A program made the translations under genes and the position numbers. 64,000 nt of DNA from NCBI RefSeq assembly GCF_012932365.1, contig NZ_JAAIIH010000009.1:32424-96423 (forward strand). Direction: 5' to 3'. The notes under the pieces are model-generated. The model saw only the letters and a program-made list of their open reading frames with translations, did not search any database and was not told the origin of the DNA. This DNA comes from Bifidobacterium moraviense (GTDB lineage: Bacteria; Actinomycetota; Actinomycetes; Actinomycetales; Bifidobacteriaceae). Shown in pieces: positions 16,714-25,217 of this stretch. Within the stretch, counting starts at the first letter, position 1; each line of letters opens with the position of its first letter.

Positions 16714-17138
16714 TGCGTATCTTTCCGTTCGGAACTGGTTCTGGTGATGGTGTACCGTCTGACGGCATCAGGTTCGCCGATGGGTATGCCGTTGGCTTCG
16801 ACCCAGGCGTGTGCGCGAAAGGGACGATCGGTGAACCCGGTGCACCATGTGACGGATCGGCGAGATATGCGGCATGCCGCCGCCGTGGAGAGCGACCGAA
16901 GCAGACAACCCTGCTGGCTGCGGCATCTGCGGCTTACCGAACATACGGCGTTGCGGTAACGCTTCGCCATGTCGGCATCGGCTGGCGGATACCGTTCGGA
17001 CCACGTTTCAAGCCGGCGGCAGAACTTTCCGATTCGTTGTCGTTCCATCCGTCTTCCGATAATGATGGCAATCAGCGCCACCAGGCGGTCGTGAAAGTTG
17101 ACGCGTGTGGTTGCTTCCGGCTGTAGAGGGATACTCAT
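16710..17138 (-). CDS. Lasso peptide leader peptidase B2 (transglutaminase-like)
   Basis: Cysteine protease of 142 residues that removes the lasso leader so the cyclase can form the macrolactam. Candidate catalytic residues are Cys78 (SQQGCLLRSL) and His110 (RAHAWVEANG), with an acidic residue near 122-124, the typical B2 pattern. The start at 17138 is chosen because it forms an ATGA overlap with the B1 stop and gives the family length. A longer reading adds no B2 sequence. As a separate B2 it needs the RRE protein encoded immediately upstream. Confidence 0.9.
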   Translation of the reverse strand: MSIPLQPEATTRVNFHDRLVALIAIIIGRRMERQRIGKFCRRLETWSERYPPADADMAKRYRNAVCSVSRRCRSQQGCLLRSLSTAAACRISRRSVTWCTGFTDRPFRAHAWVEANGIPIGEPDAVRRYTITRTSSERKDTQ

Positions 17139-17407
17139 AGGCGCACGTGCTTCCCTATATCGGCGAGGAATCGTTCCGTATCCCGGACGATGATTTGTCT
17201 GTCGGTCTGATATTCTTCGGCGATTGCGTTCATGCAATCCTCGACGGTTTTGCCGTGCATCAGACCGTCGAGGATGATTCGGCCTATTTCGTTGACCTGC
17301 AGGTATTCGCCGGTGTCGTTGACGAATACGATTGCCCCTCCCTCTTTGGGATATAGGGATATCTGGTCTTTCAGGCTGGTGTTCGCCATCGTGTTATCGG
17401 TTTGCAT
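17135..17407 (-). CDS. Lasso peptide RRE protein B1 (PqqD-like)
   Basis: RiPP recognition element of 90 residues that binds the precursor leader and presents it to B2. Visible PqqD features are GGAIVFVNDTGEYLQVNEIGRIILDGL and C-terminal EDCMNAIAEEY/ERFLADI helices (each shorter than a domain on its own). The ATG at 17407 has AAAGGTGG upstream and overlaps the cyclase gene by 14 bases. A second ATG six codons later lacks a ribosome site. The split B1/B2 arrangement is typical of actinobacterial and firmicute lasso loci. Confidence 0.9.
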   Translation of the reverse strand: MQTDNTMANTSLKDQISLYPKEGGAIVFVNDTGEYLQVNEIGRIILDGLMHGKTVEDCMNAIAEEYQTDRQIIVRDTERFLADIGKHVRL

Positions 17408-18983
17408 GTCTTAGCCACCTTTCCACTGCCGCGACTCGTTGCATTTCAAACAGAAACGTGATGTCAGGCATCGGCATGGAAGCTCGACGCCGTACGGCTG
17501 GTATATCGATCAGTCCTTCTTCGTCCAGCACTCCGCCGGCGATTGAGTCGAGCAGCGTGTCTTTCGAGCGTTGCCATGCCAGATACAGTGAATATGAGTG
17601 ATCGCCTTTGACGGGACGCCGGAATATCGTTTCGGGGACTATACCCTTGAGCGCCCGGTACAATACGGCTTTGTGTAGATTTCCCTCGGTGCGTGCACTG
17701 ATTGGGGCGCATAGCGCATAGCCCACGATTCCACGGTCCAGGTAGGGGGAGCGGAACGTTATGTCGTCGGAGGCGAACGTCCGATTAACCTGATTGAGCA
17801 TTCGTGCCTGCATTGACAGAGAGTAGAGCGCCTGATGACGGCTTCGGTCGGGGCTTAATGGCCGAATGTCGGCGTGTTTCAATTGTGATTCAATGGCGCC
17901 ATATAGGGTATCCCTGGCTTTCGCGGTCAGGAATTCGGGAATGCGTATGGCATCGTGCCATCCACAAGGCGAGGAGCGATGGCCATGATCTTGTTCCGCG
18001 TCCAGGAGCGATGACCGTAATTCCTCATGCAGATCGGTGCTGTCGGTCAGATCGAGAATTGCCTGATAGGGTGGGACCCGGTAATCGGCGCTGTATTGTC
18101 TTCGAATGTCCCGTAGCCGCAGCGGGTGTTCCCGCAGACAACTCCATGATGAGGATGGCATGGATGCGAACAGCTCGTCTCCTCCGAAACCCGTGACATG
18201 GATACGGCTTGTGTCTGCTTCCATTTCGGAGATTCGGCTGAGATAGCCTTCGATATCGCTCCAGAAGACCGGTTCTTCAGGTATCTCTCTGTTGGGATAT
18301 TCGGCTGTGGATTCGAATGATCTGTTTCCATCCACGACTCGGCCGATTTTGATGAGTGGCATCCGAACGTCCTCGGAGATTCGCTCGGCCCATCGGGAAT
18401 CCTGATTCATTGGATCGTCGGGTGTTTCATGATACAGGGGCATACGAACCCCCTCACTGGCGAAGATGTATGCGATGGCGGCGGAATCCACTCCTCCGGA
18501 CACATCGGCGGATAGTGGTGCCTCATTGCGCCACTCATCCGCGATCGTCAGGAAACGGCTCCTTAGCGATGCCAGAATTACGTCGTTTGAAACATGTTTT
18601 ATGGGTGAAGGTTCCGCTCTCGTATATCGCGGCCTATTGGATTTGTCGAGGTGCAGTGTGGTTGCGGCGGGTACGGAATGTATGTTCCTCCATGGGGATT
18701 TGTCCCCTCGCAGGCTGTCAGGGAGCGAAGGCAGCAGATCCATGATGATGCGTTCCAGGTCAAGATCGGCGTTCGTGATGCTTGCAAGCCGGAAGGCGCT
18801 GTCCGACAGGAGCACTTCATCTTCGGAGACGGTCCAGAACATGCGATCGCCACTCAACAGAGGAACCTGGACGCATGTTCCCTCGTCATTGATGCTGATG
18901 GAGGCGGGAAGCTTCGAACGGTCCGTCGGCTTCCCGCCGCGGACAATCACGGTACGGTTTGGGTTCTTATGCGTAAACGGCAT
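17394..18983 (-). CDS. Lasso cyclase C (asparagine synthetase-like)
   Basis: ATP-dependent macrolactam synthetase of 529 residues that activates the acidic side chain of the core and joins it to the new N-terminus. It has the pyrophosphate motif SGGVDS near residue 162 and GFGGDELF downstream. The N-terminal glutaminase-like part lacks the Cys2 nucleophile, as expected for lasso C proteins. ATG 18983 is preferred over a GTG one codon earlier. The stop overlaps B1. It lies 54 bases after the precursor gene, so A, C, B1, B2 and D probably form one transcript. Confidence 0.92.
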   Translation of the reverse strand: MPFTHKNPNRTVIVRGGKPTDRSKLPASISINDEGTCVQVPLLSGDRMFWTVSEDEVLLSDSAFRLASITNADLDLERIIMDLLPSLPDSLRGDKSPWRNIHSVPAATTLHLDKSNRPRYTRAEPSPIKHVSNDVILASLRSRFLTIADEWRNEAPLSADVSGGVDSAAIAYIFASEGVRMPLYHETPDDPMNQDSRWAERISEDVRMPLIKIGRVVDGNRSFESTAEYPNREIPEEPVFWSDIEGYLSRISEMEADTSRIHVTGFGGDELFASMPSSSWSCLREHPLRLRDIRRQYSADYRVPPYQAILDLTDSTDLHEELRSSLLDAEQDHGHRSSPCGWHDAIRIPEFLTAKARDTLYGAIESQLKHADIRPLSPDRSRHQALYSLSMQARMLNQVNRTFASDDITFRSPYLDRGIVGYALCAPISARTEGNLHKAVLYRALKGIVPETIFRRPVKGDHSYSLYLAWQRSKDTLLDSIAGGVLDEEGLIDIPAVRRRASMPMPDITFLFEMQRVAAVERWLRHANR

Positions 18984-19037
18984 CACGTTTCCCTATCCTG
19001 ATACAGCTAGGGATCATCAATATATGCAGGGTTTCGG

Positions 19038-19166
19038 TCAGTTCGATCCCCAAGGGAACGGGGCCTTGGCTCCGCCAACATCGACATAGTTGCCGAACCA
19101 TACGCCATTGGTTGCTTCCTTGAATGATGCGATGACCTCAACGACAGGAGGCACATAATCCTTCAT
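19038..19166 (-). CDS. Lasso peptide precursor A
   Basis: A 42-residue peptide. The leader (20 residues) shows the Y-x2-P pattern (MKDYVPPVVEV) and the conserved Thr at position -2 (EATN). The predicted 22-residue core starts with Gly1 and has Asp9 in GVWFGNYVD, giving a nine-member Gly1-Asp9 macrolactam, followed by a tail containing GGAKAPFPWGSN with bulky Phe17 and Trp19 as possible steric locks. There is no Cys, so it is a class II type lasso. GAGGAG precedes the ATG. Followed directly by the cyclase gene. I do not recognise the product as a named lasso peptide. Confidence 0.9.
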   Translation of the reverse strand: MKDYVPPVVEVIASFKEATNGVWFGNYVDVGGAKAPFPWGSN

Positions 19167-19237
19167 CTTCGTTCTCCTCATGTTCTGTATATGGAACCGG
19201 ATTGCATGCCGGTGCATGCCATTCCAGTTAACCTGAT

Positions 19238-19302
19238 TTGGATGGTACATCCAAGAATGTGTTTGGTGTTTGTCATCTTCGGATGACAAACACCAAACAC
19301 AT
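19238..19302. promoter_or_regulatory. Twin palindromes upstream of the lasso precursor gene
   Basis: TTGGATG-GTA-CATCCAA at 19238-19254 lies two bases from a 21-bp exact inverted repeat (arms 19257-19277 and 19282-19302) closed by a TTCG tetraloop. The second has TGTCATC/GATGACA at its centre. The pair sits about 70 bases before the precursor start and 35 bases after the ABC ATPase stop. It could end the ATPase transcript, bind the LuxR-type regulator, or both. No T-run follows the long stem. Confidence 0.6.
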
Positions 19303-19336
19303 GGACCTATGGGAGCGGGTGATCCGCCGGCGTTTT

Positions 19337-20020
19337 TCAGTCTTCCTTCCAGAGCTGGCCGCGGGAACCCTCTTTTACCACGGTGCCTTTATCCAGTACC
19401 ACAACATCATCGGTAATCGGCTTCAGTCTGCCGTCCGGTTCGGATGCGATGAGCACCGCAACGCCACGATTCGCCTGCTTCCGTATCTGCTCGCAGATCC
19501 AATTCGTGCCCGATTGATCAAGTGCCTGGAGCGGTTCGTCTACGATCAGGGCTTTGGGGTTGGGAAGCAGAGCTATAGCGAATCGCATTTTGAGGACACC
19601 GATCGGAGCGAGATCGTGGAGCTTGACGGTGAGAAGATTCTGCAGTTCGGTCATGTGAATGATCCCGTCAAGAAGCGAATCAGACGTCCCGGCCCAGAGC
19701 GCCTTCCAACGAAGATAGGTTCCGGCCGAGTAATACGGGGACAGTGAAATGGCTTCGGGCATTGCACTCACAACGTTTTTTGGTATACGGGATGTGCCAT
19801 AGGGTTTGCCACAGGTGGATATGCATCCGGAATCCGGGATATCCAGTCCCAACAGCATCCGGAGAACAGTTGTTTTGCCGGCGTCATGCGGTCCCATCAG
19901 AACGGTGACTCGACCTGCATAGGCGGCAAATGAGATCCCATGCAATTCGCGACCGGCATGATTGAATGAGACGTTCTCAAACGCGATGATGGGTGAAGCC
20001 GAATCGGGCAGCTGGCACAT
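19337..20020 (-). CDS. ABC transporter ATPase with degenerate signature, no permease nearby
   Basis: ABC ATPase-like protein of 227 residues at the head of the lasso locus. Walker A GPHDAGKTT and Walker B ALIVDEP are present, but the usual LSGGQ is replaced by a LAPIGVLKMR stretch and no clear switch His is seen. The start at 20020 is chosen for the GAAAGGAAAA ribosome site. No membrane partner gene adjoins it, so it may pair with a distant permease, regulate, or be decaying. Families of this size (BcrA/LanF like) usually give bacteriocin immunity. Confidence 0.75.
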   Translation of the reverse strand: MCQLPDSASPIIAFENVSFNHAGRELHGISFAAYAGRVTVLMGPHDAGKTTVLRMLLGLDIPDSGCISTCGKPYGTSRIPKNVVSAMPEAISLSPYYSAGTYLRWKALWAGTSDSLLDGIIHMTELQNLLTVKLHDLAPIGVLKMRFAIALLPNPKALIVDEPLQALDQSGTNWICEQIRKQANRGVAVLIASEPDGRLKPITDDVVVLDKGTVVKEGSRGQLWKED

Positions 20021-20063
20021 CGTTTTCCTTTCTTCGATTGACCCGAGCCGCAATAATCGAAGT

Positions 20064-20072
20064 CCCCCCCCC
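20064..20072. repeat. Nine-base C/G homopolymer upstream of the ATPase gene
   Basis: A run of nine C (nine G on the coding strand) lies 44-52 bases before the ATPase start, in the likely promoter or 5' leader region. Runs this long are prone to slippage and can change promoter spacing. It could also be an assembly-sensitive spot. Confidence 0.6.
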
Positions 20073-20199
20073 TAACGGTTTTTGGATACTGCCCTATCTT
20101 AGGGGATGGCAGAAGTGACGTGATATATATGCTAGGTTTGTTCCGTTCGCTTGAGCGATGGACATAGACAGTTAACCAGTTCGCTCTATTCTCCAATAA

Positions 20200-20247
20200 A
20201 AGGATTGTGGTGTTTGTCATCTGAAGATGACAAACACCACAATCCTT
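20200..20247 (-). terminator. Long perfect hairpin after the response regulator gene
   Basis: Arms 20200-20222 and 20225-20247 pair exactly over 23 bp with a two-base centre. The inner bases are TGTCATCT/AGATGACA and the outer bases start AAGGATTGTGG. It begins 20 bases after the regulator stop (20267). Read leftward it is followed by TTTTATT, which supports a Rho-independent terminator. Confidence 0.65.
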
Positions 20248-20266
20248 GAGATGAATATCGTGATTT

Positions 20267-20974
20267 TTATGCTGGTTTGCCGCCTGTTATTTGGTCCAGC
20301 CCCGATTGATACCAGGCTATGGCGATTTGAACCCGGTCCCGCATGTGCATTCTGGCCAATATGCGGCTTACCGTGCGCCGTACCGATGTCGTTTCGATGA
20401 ATAGGCGCTCCGCGATTTCCTGATTGGACAAGCCTGCCGCCACGAGTTCCGCGACTTCACGTTCCCGCTTGGAAAGTCCGTCGAATAGGCTTCGTAGCAG
20501 CTTGATGCGGGTGTTGTCCGATATGGGCCGAACCCCGCGATTGAGCACTTCACCGGTGATTCTCGGTGTCAATACCGCATCTCCGTTATGCACGGCGTGT
20601 ACGGCGTCACGTAGCTGTTTGGGGGTCGCATCCTTGAGCAGGAATCCGGATGCCCCGCGCGCCAATCCGTCGAAGGCGTAATCGTCCTCATCGTATGTGG
20701 TCAGGATCAGTATCTGGATTTGGGGGAATTGCTCCTTGATGATGCCCGTCGCCTCTATGCCGTCCATGACGGGCATGCGCACGTCCATCAGAATCACGTC
20801 AGGCAGTTGCTGCGGTGATTGCCGTAGGAACTCGATTGCTTGGGCGCCGTCCGCGGCCTGTGAGCTGACGATGATGTTCGGATCGTTGTTCAGCATCATC
20901 ATGAAGCCGGTGCGCGCCCCTCGCATGTCATCGACCAGCATGACCTTGATGATGTCGTCTCTTGCATCCTTCAT
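20267..20974 (-). CDS. LuxR/NarL-type response regulator of the lasso locus
   Basis: Response regulator of 235 residues: receiver domain with phospho-acceptor Asp in VILMDVRMPV and Lys in FLLKD, and C-terminal LuxR helix-turn-helix containing LSKREREVAELVAAGLSNQEI (split across the recognition region). Closely similar to the regulator at 4953-5636. Encoded 16 bases after the kinase gene and directly upstream of the lasso genes, so it likely controls their expression. Candidate binding sites are the palindromes at 19238-19302 and 14655-14672, unproven. Confidence 0.9.
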   Translation of the reverse strand: MKDARDDIIKVMLVDDMRGARTGFMMMLNNDPNIIVSSQAADGAQAIEFLRQSPQQLPDVILMDVRMPVMDGIEATGIIKEQFPQIQILILTTYDEDDYAFDGLARGASGFLLKDATPKQLRDAVHAVHNGDAVLTPRITGEVLNRGVRPISDNTRIKLLRSLFDGLSKREREVAELVAAGLSNQEIAERLFIETTSVRRTVSRILARMHMRDRVQIAIAWYQSGLDQITGGKPA

Positions 20975-20990
20975 GGTTCTTCCGTTTCTT

Positions 20991-22316
20991 TCAGGGGATT
21001 AGTGCCTTGACCGCCCAGCCATTGCCGTATGGCCCATAGGACAGGGTGCCGCCCATTTTCGCAAGGCGTTGGGAGAGTCGTTGCAGTCCGGTTCCACCTG
21101 TCGGCTTCCCGCTTTGACCGGATGCCTCGCCGGTGGTGTCGTGTCCGGAGACGTGTCCATCGTTGCGGATCGTGATTGCTGTTCCGCCATCACGGTAATG
21201 ATTCCAGGAGACGGCAATGCGGGTCAGTCCCGCGCCGTGCCGAAGGGCATTGGTCAGTGCCTCGCGAGTGACGGCGAAGCATAAATCCGAACGGCGGGGA
21301 TCCTCGACGCGTCTTCCCGTTTCGGTGAACACGACGATGATTCCGGTTGAGCGTATGTGTTCCAGTACGGGTCTGATATCGTCCCAATCCCGTAAACGAA
21401 GGATGTCATCCTGATTCACTGGTTCAAGACCGACCTGTTCCAAAGACGGCTGCGATTCCTCTTCATTGAAGACCTTTAAGATGCGGCGCGTATCACCCAG
21501 ACTGTCCTTCGCAATCGATGTGATCTCCGCTAAGACATCGGCCAGTTGCGGGTCGGAATAGCCGCCGTTCCTTATGCAGTCCTCGCCTCCCTGCGATAAC
21601 GCGATGATCGAGGTCAATCCATGACCGACGCTGTCATGCAGTTCGTTGGCCATGCGAAGGCGCCGTTCCGTACGATTCTTCTCCTCCGCCAGTATTGCGG
21701 CCTTTCGCCGTGCCTCGGACAGCAGCCTATTCGCCGTTCGCCGTTCCCGCACTATGGACAACAGTGAGGATGCGATGCCGGCCAAAGCGACGGAATACAG
21801 TAACGCCAAATACTGAGGCTGTAGATAGGAGGGATAGATGCATTGCATTGCGATCATGCAGATCATGGCCAGATCGCACATGGCCTGGGCATACAGGGGA
21901 AGCCGAATGCACAGATAGAGCACCAGGATAAGCGCGACCTGCGTGTATGAGTGCAGGCCAACGCCGAACAGGACGCCCAGGGAGAGTTCTATGAATTCCA
22001 AGGCCAGCAACGCCACGGGGCTTCTGGACCTTAACGTCACGTTTATGGCTCCTAAAACCAGCAGTATGAGGAAGTACCATATCCCCGCTCCCTCGTTGAG
22101 GAACCGGATAAACGAATATCCTGTGCCGATTGCCATCCGCTCTTTCACATAATCGCGGATCAGCACGCCCATCGTGCCAACGATGCAGATCAGAGTCGTC
22201 GTGAAACGAAGCAGGCGTTCCCCTTTGAGCTGACGAAGCCATAGGATCAATCGATCCCGCGGGGTGACGGCCAGCGTTTGTCCCCCATCTGATGACTTAC
22301 CCCGGCGTGAGCCCAT
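20991..22316 (-). CDS. NarL-family sensor histidine kinase of the lasso locus
   Basis: Sensor kinase of 441 residues. Hydrophobic segments lie at about residues 40-55, 78-95, 103-122, 126-142 and 145-188. HisKA_3 phospho-acceptor His227 is in MANELHDSVGHGLTSIIAL, and HATPase motifs include REALTNALRHG and GTGLQRLSQRL. The ATG at 22316 is chosen, with GAGGAA about 10 bases upstream. A GTG nine codons earlier is possible. Paralogous to the kinase at 5633-6901, with matching segments such as FTETG and VSWNH. Probably senses a peptide or envelope state to regulate the RiPP genes. Confidence 0.9.
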   Translation of the reverse strand: MGSRRGKSSDGGQTLAVTPRDRLILWLRQLKGERLLRFTTTLICIVGTMGVLIRDYVKERMAIGTGYSFIRFLNEGAGIWYFLILLVLGAINVTLRSRSPVALLALEFIELSLGVLFGVGLHSYTQVALILVLYLCIRLPLYAQAMCDLAMICMIAMQCIYPSYLQPQYLALLYSVALAGIASSLLSIVRERRTANRLLSEARRKAAILAEEKNRTERRLRMANELHDSVGHGLTSIIALSQGGEDCIRNGGYSDPQLADVLAEITSIAKDSLGDTRRILKVFNEEESQPSLEQVGLEPVNQDDILRLRDWDDIRPVLEHIRSTGIIVVFTETGRRVEDPRRSDLCFAVTREALTNALRHGAGLTRIAVSWNHYRDGGTAITIRNDGHVSGHDTTGEASGQSGKPTGGTGLQRLSQRLAKMGGTLSYGPYGNGWAVKALIP

Positions 22317-22829
22317 AATGAGGCGGTTCCTCGCAACCTGCACCTTACGCCTTCTTCGTTGTCCGAGAATACAGCTCTCCCATTATCTACGATTCGAGGC
22401 TCGCATGTCCATGACCTGGCTCCTGTTTGACATCTACGGATGACAGTAACTTATCGCGGACTTCCCGCTCCGCTTGCGGAGAGAATGCTCCAGGCGGGGC
22501 TGTTCGACATACTCTCCGCAATCGGCGCGGGAACGCGGCCCCGGGCCATGCGCTACGCGCATGACCGTGTTGCTTGGCCGCTCGCATGCTCGCGGCGGTG
22601 GGCCGCGCGGAATCTGACGAGGGGTTTGCGGCCACCACCAGCATGCCATGCGCTCCGTCTGTGTTCCCTGCGCCGTGTCCCGCGCCGCTCCCGTGCCTGC
22701 GCTGCGACGGCGGACCAGCATGCCGTCTTCGCTACGGCCCGGATCGTCGCGGTCCACGCCTCCGGTCTCTCCGCCTACGCGCATGGCAGGCGGGTGGTGT
22801 CCGAAATGGAAACCACACGGAAAGGACCG
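22317..22829. other. Boundary region between RiPP island and conjugative element, no supported gene
   Basis: About 500 bases with no convincing gene. The only long open frame reading into the DUF4192 gene is Arg-rich and lacks family sequence. A degenerate palindrome (TGACATC-TACG-GATGACA, 22429-22446) resembles the island palindromes and may mark a transcript end or an old joint. It probably holds the promoter of the DUF4192-parB operon. Confidence 0.5.
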
Positions 22830-23453
22830 ATGGACATGAACGACATGGTGGACACCCGCATGGCGGGAACCGGACTGGCGAAACGCGTACGCGACGGGTT
22901 TCTTCAGGACCGGCGTGAACTTGGACCGGCGCAAGCGGCCGACAAGTGGTTCGCGCCCCTGATGGACAGGTGGAACGGCCTGCTGTCGCGCGACGAGGGC
23001 GGCTTCTCCCATGAGGAGCGCGTCACGCTGGCGGTGCTGATGACCGAGTGCCTGAGCATGCGGGACGCGCTGATACTCGCATCGCTGCGCGAAATGGGCG
23101 GCGGCGAACTGCACATGCTGTACGCCCAGCCGCATTCGATGGAATCGGCGGCCGTGGTCATGCGCGAACTGTCACGGGCGTTCAAGGACGCCGACTACCA
23201 GCCGGACACGCGACGCGGGGAACGCGCGACGGCGTTGCTGGAATCGGTGACGGCCGACGCGCCGGACGGATACGAGGCGCAGCCGATGGCGTCGTGCGCG
23301 TACCTGCTGTGGATGGCCGACCGTTCGACCGCCGCCGCGGTGCGCGCGCTCAAGGCCTTGGCCTTGGATGACGACTGTTCGCTGGCGTCCCTCGTGCTCG
23401 CGGCCAGCGAACACGGCATCCGCCCCGCATGGACGGAACGCCGCCGCCACTGA
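22830..23453 (+). CDS. DUF4192 family protein
   Basis: Protein of 207 residues resembling the actinobacterial DUF4192 family: MRDALILASLREM in the middle and an alpha-helical C-terminal part (ASCAYLLWMADRSTAAAV, then SLASLVLAASEHGIRPAW). Function unknown. DUF4192 genes are frequent on actinobacterial plasmids and integrative elements. The ATG at 22830 is chosen for the GGAAAGGACC ribosome site. Followed 89 bases later by the parB-like gene, so probably part of the maintenance module of the mobile element. Confidence 0.72.
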   Translation: MDMNDMVDTRMAGTGLAKRVRDGFLQDRRELGPAQAADKWFAPLMDRWNGLLSRDEGGFSHEERVTLAVLMTECLSMRDALILASLREMGGGELHMLYAQPHSMESAAVVMRELSRAFKDADYQPDTRRGERATALLESVTADAPDGYEAQPMASCAYLLWMADRSTAAAVRALKALALDDDCSLASLVLAASEHGIRPAWTERRRH

Positions 23454-23542
23454 ACGTCGGCCGCGGATTCAATCCGGTCGGGGCTTCCGACGCCGGAAGC
23501 CCCGACCAATCCCAATCATCCGATTTTTTCAAGGAGACAATC

Positions 23543-25102
23543 ATGGAAACCGCAATCATCGAACGTCCCGTAATGACCGACGAGAGCATGGACGAATCGA
23601 ACATCGTCATGCTGGACGTGGGTCTCATCGACCCGAACCCCGCGAACCCGCGCCGTGACGTGGGCGACGTGTCGGAACTCGCGGATTCGATACGCGCGCA
23701 GGGCATCCGGCAGAACCTGCTCGTCACTCCCACGCCGCGGGGACGCTACCTGCTCGTCATCGGGCATCGTCGCCTCGCCGCCGCCAAACTCGCCGGATTG
23801 AGCCGGGTGCCCGCCGTGGTGGCCGATTTGTCGGAACGGGAGCAACGCGAGCTCATGCTCGTGGAGAACAGCCAGCGCGCCGACCTGACCGTCATCGAGG
23901 AGGCCGACGGCTATCAGGGGCTTCTCGATTTGGGCGTGGGCGTGGACGAGGCGGCGCAACGTACCGGCCGTTCCGTGTCATTGGTGCGCCGACGCCTGAA
24001 GATAGCCGCCATCGGCGAGAACGCGCGAAGCAAGGCCGGAACCGCCCAGCTGAGCATCGACGACTGGGAAACCATCGCCGACTTCGACCGGTATCCGGAC
24101 CTTCAGGAACGGCTCGCCGAGGCGGCGGGCGGCAAGAACTGGAACATGGCCGTCAAGCACGCCCGGCAGGAGCGGACATGGCGCGAATGGCTCGACACGG
24201 CGAGAGCCGAATTGGAACGCATGGGCATCGACGCGGCCGACGAACAACCGAACACGGACGGCTGGTATGACTCGCCGAAGGGATTGCGACGCACCACGAT
24301 GCTGACCACGGGCGACATCGCCAAGGCCATCGACGCATGGCGCGACTCCCATGACGGTGCCACGCCCGTCGTGGGGGTGCGGGCCGAAGGCGCGTCATGG
24401 GCGCGCGGCATCGTCCTGTACGAGACCGTGGACGAGGAGGCGGAGACCGCGGCCCGCGAGGCGCGGGAGGCGCGTTGGCGAGAGGAACGGGAACGCGAGG
24501 AACGCGAGACGGCACCGGCCAAGGAGTTCGCGCGGGCAAGCCGTGATTTGCGCATCGCGTTCGTGACGCATCTCATGGAACTGAAATCCCAGCCGAAAGG
24601 CATCGGCAGGGCCGTCGCCCTGCTGTCCGCGAGATTCGCGCTCGATGCGCTCACCGAGGGATTCGACCAATGGGACAGTCACGCCGAAGACGTCTGGGGG
24701 CAAATCACCGGCATCGACACGACGGGCGACGGCGCCGATGCCGAGGAGCCGGAGAGCGAGGCCGAAGACCCGTTACGCGCGTCCGTCACCGCGATGATTG
24801 CCGGCGACCCGCAACGGGCCGCGTTCGGACTGCTCTACGCGTTGGCCGAGGAACGCGTCAGCTGGGAAACGTGGCGCGGCGCGGCGACCATCGCGGAACA
24901 CGCCGCGCCACTGTACGAGGCTTTGGAAACGCTCGGCTACCGCACCTCGGACACGGAGACCGAAGCCCTCAACGGCTCCCTCGCGCCAATCGATGACGAC
25001 GACAATGGCGGGGATGCCGGCATAGGGCAGGACGGCGAACCGGACGACGACGGGACGTCGCAGACCGACGACGCATCCGGCGAACCGGAAGACGCCGAAT
25101 AG
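23543..25102 (+). CDS. ParB-like nuclease/partition domain protein
   Basis: ParB-family protein of 519 residues. The ParB/Srx domain (about 18-105) contains LIDPNPANPRR, GIRQNLLVTP and the nucleotide/DNA motif GHRRLAAAKLAG followed by ENSQRADLTVIEEA. An HTH region follows (AAQRTGRSVSLVRRRL). The long C-terminal part is acidic and low complexity at its end. The start is set by AAGGAGAC before ATG 23543. No ParA gene is adjacent, as is common for ParB-like proteins of mobile elements, so a regulatory rather than strict partition role is possible. Confidence 0.88.
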   Translation: METAIIERPVMTDESMDESNIVMLDVGLIDPNPANPRRDVGDVSELADSIRAQGIRQNLLVTPTPRGRYLLVIGHRRLAAAKLAGLSRVPAVVADLSEREQRELMLVENSQRADLTVIEEADGYQGLLDLGVGVDEAAQRTGRSVSLVRRRLKIAAIGENARSKAGTAQLSIDDWETIADFDRYPDLQERLAEAAGGKNWNMAVKHARQERTWREWLDTARAELERMGIDAADEQPNTDGWYDSPKGLRRTTMLTTGDIAKAIDAWRDSHDGATPVVGVRAEGASWARGIVLYETVDEEAETAAREAREARWREEREREERETAPAKEFARASRDLRIAFVTHLMELKSQPKGIGRAVALLSARFALDALTEGFDQWDSHAEDVWGQITGIDTTGDGADAEEPESEAEDPLRASVTAMIAGDPQRAAFGLLYALAEERVSWETWRGAATIAEHAAPLYEALETLGYRTSDTETEALNGSLAPIDDDDNGGDAGIGQDGEPDDDGTSQTDDASGEPEDAE

Positions 25103-25107
25103 ACGAC

Positions 25108-25145
25108 GGACTGGGCGGAACCGGAATACGGGTTCCGCCCAGTCC
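25108..25145. terminator. 15-bp stem terminator after parB
   Basis: GGACTGGGCGGAACC at 25108-25122 pairs exactly with 25131-25145 around an eight-base loop, six bases after the parB stop. It lies between convergent genes, so it can serve both strands. No strong T-run is seen. Confidence 0.65.
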
Positions 25146-25217
25146 GGGCGCGGACGGCGAAACGTGACGGCGCATGCGCGCCCGCACCTGCCGGAGCCAA
25201 GCGGCGGCGGGTGACGC

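Noticed and set aside
22440..22829. N-terminal extension of the DUF4192 protein
   Set aside because: Arg/Ala-rich, no family sequence, and a good ribosome site precedes the ATG at 22830.
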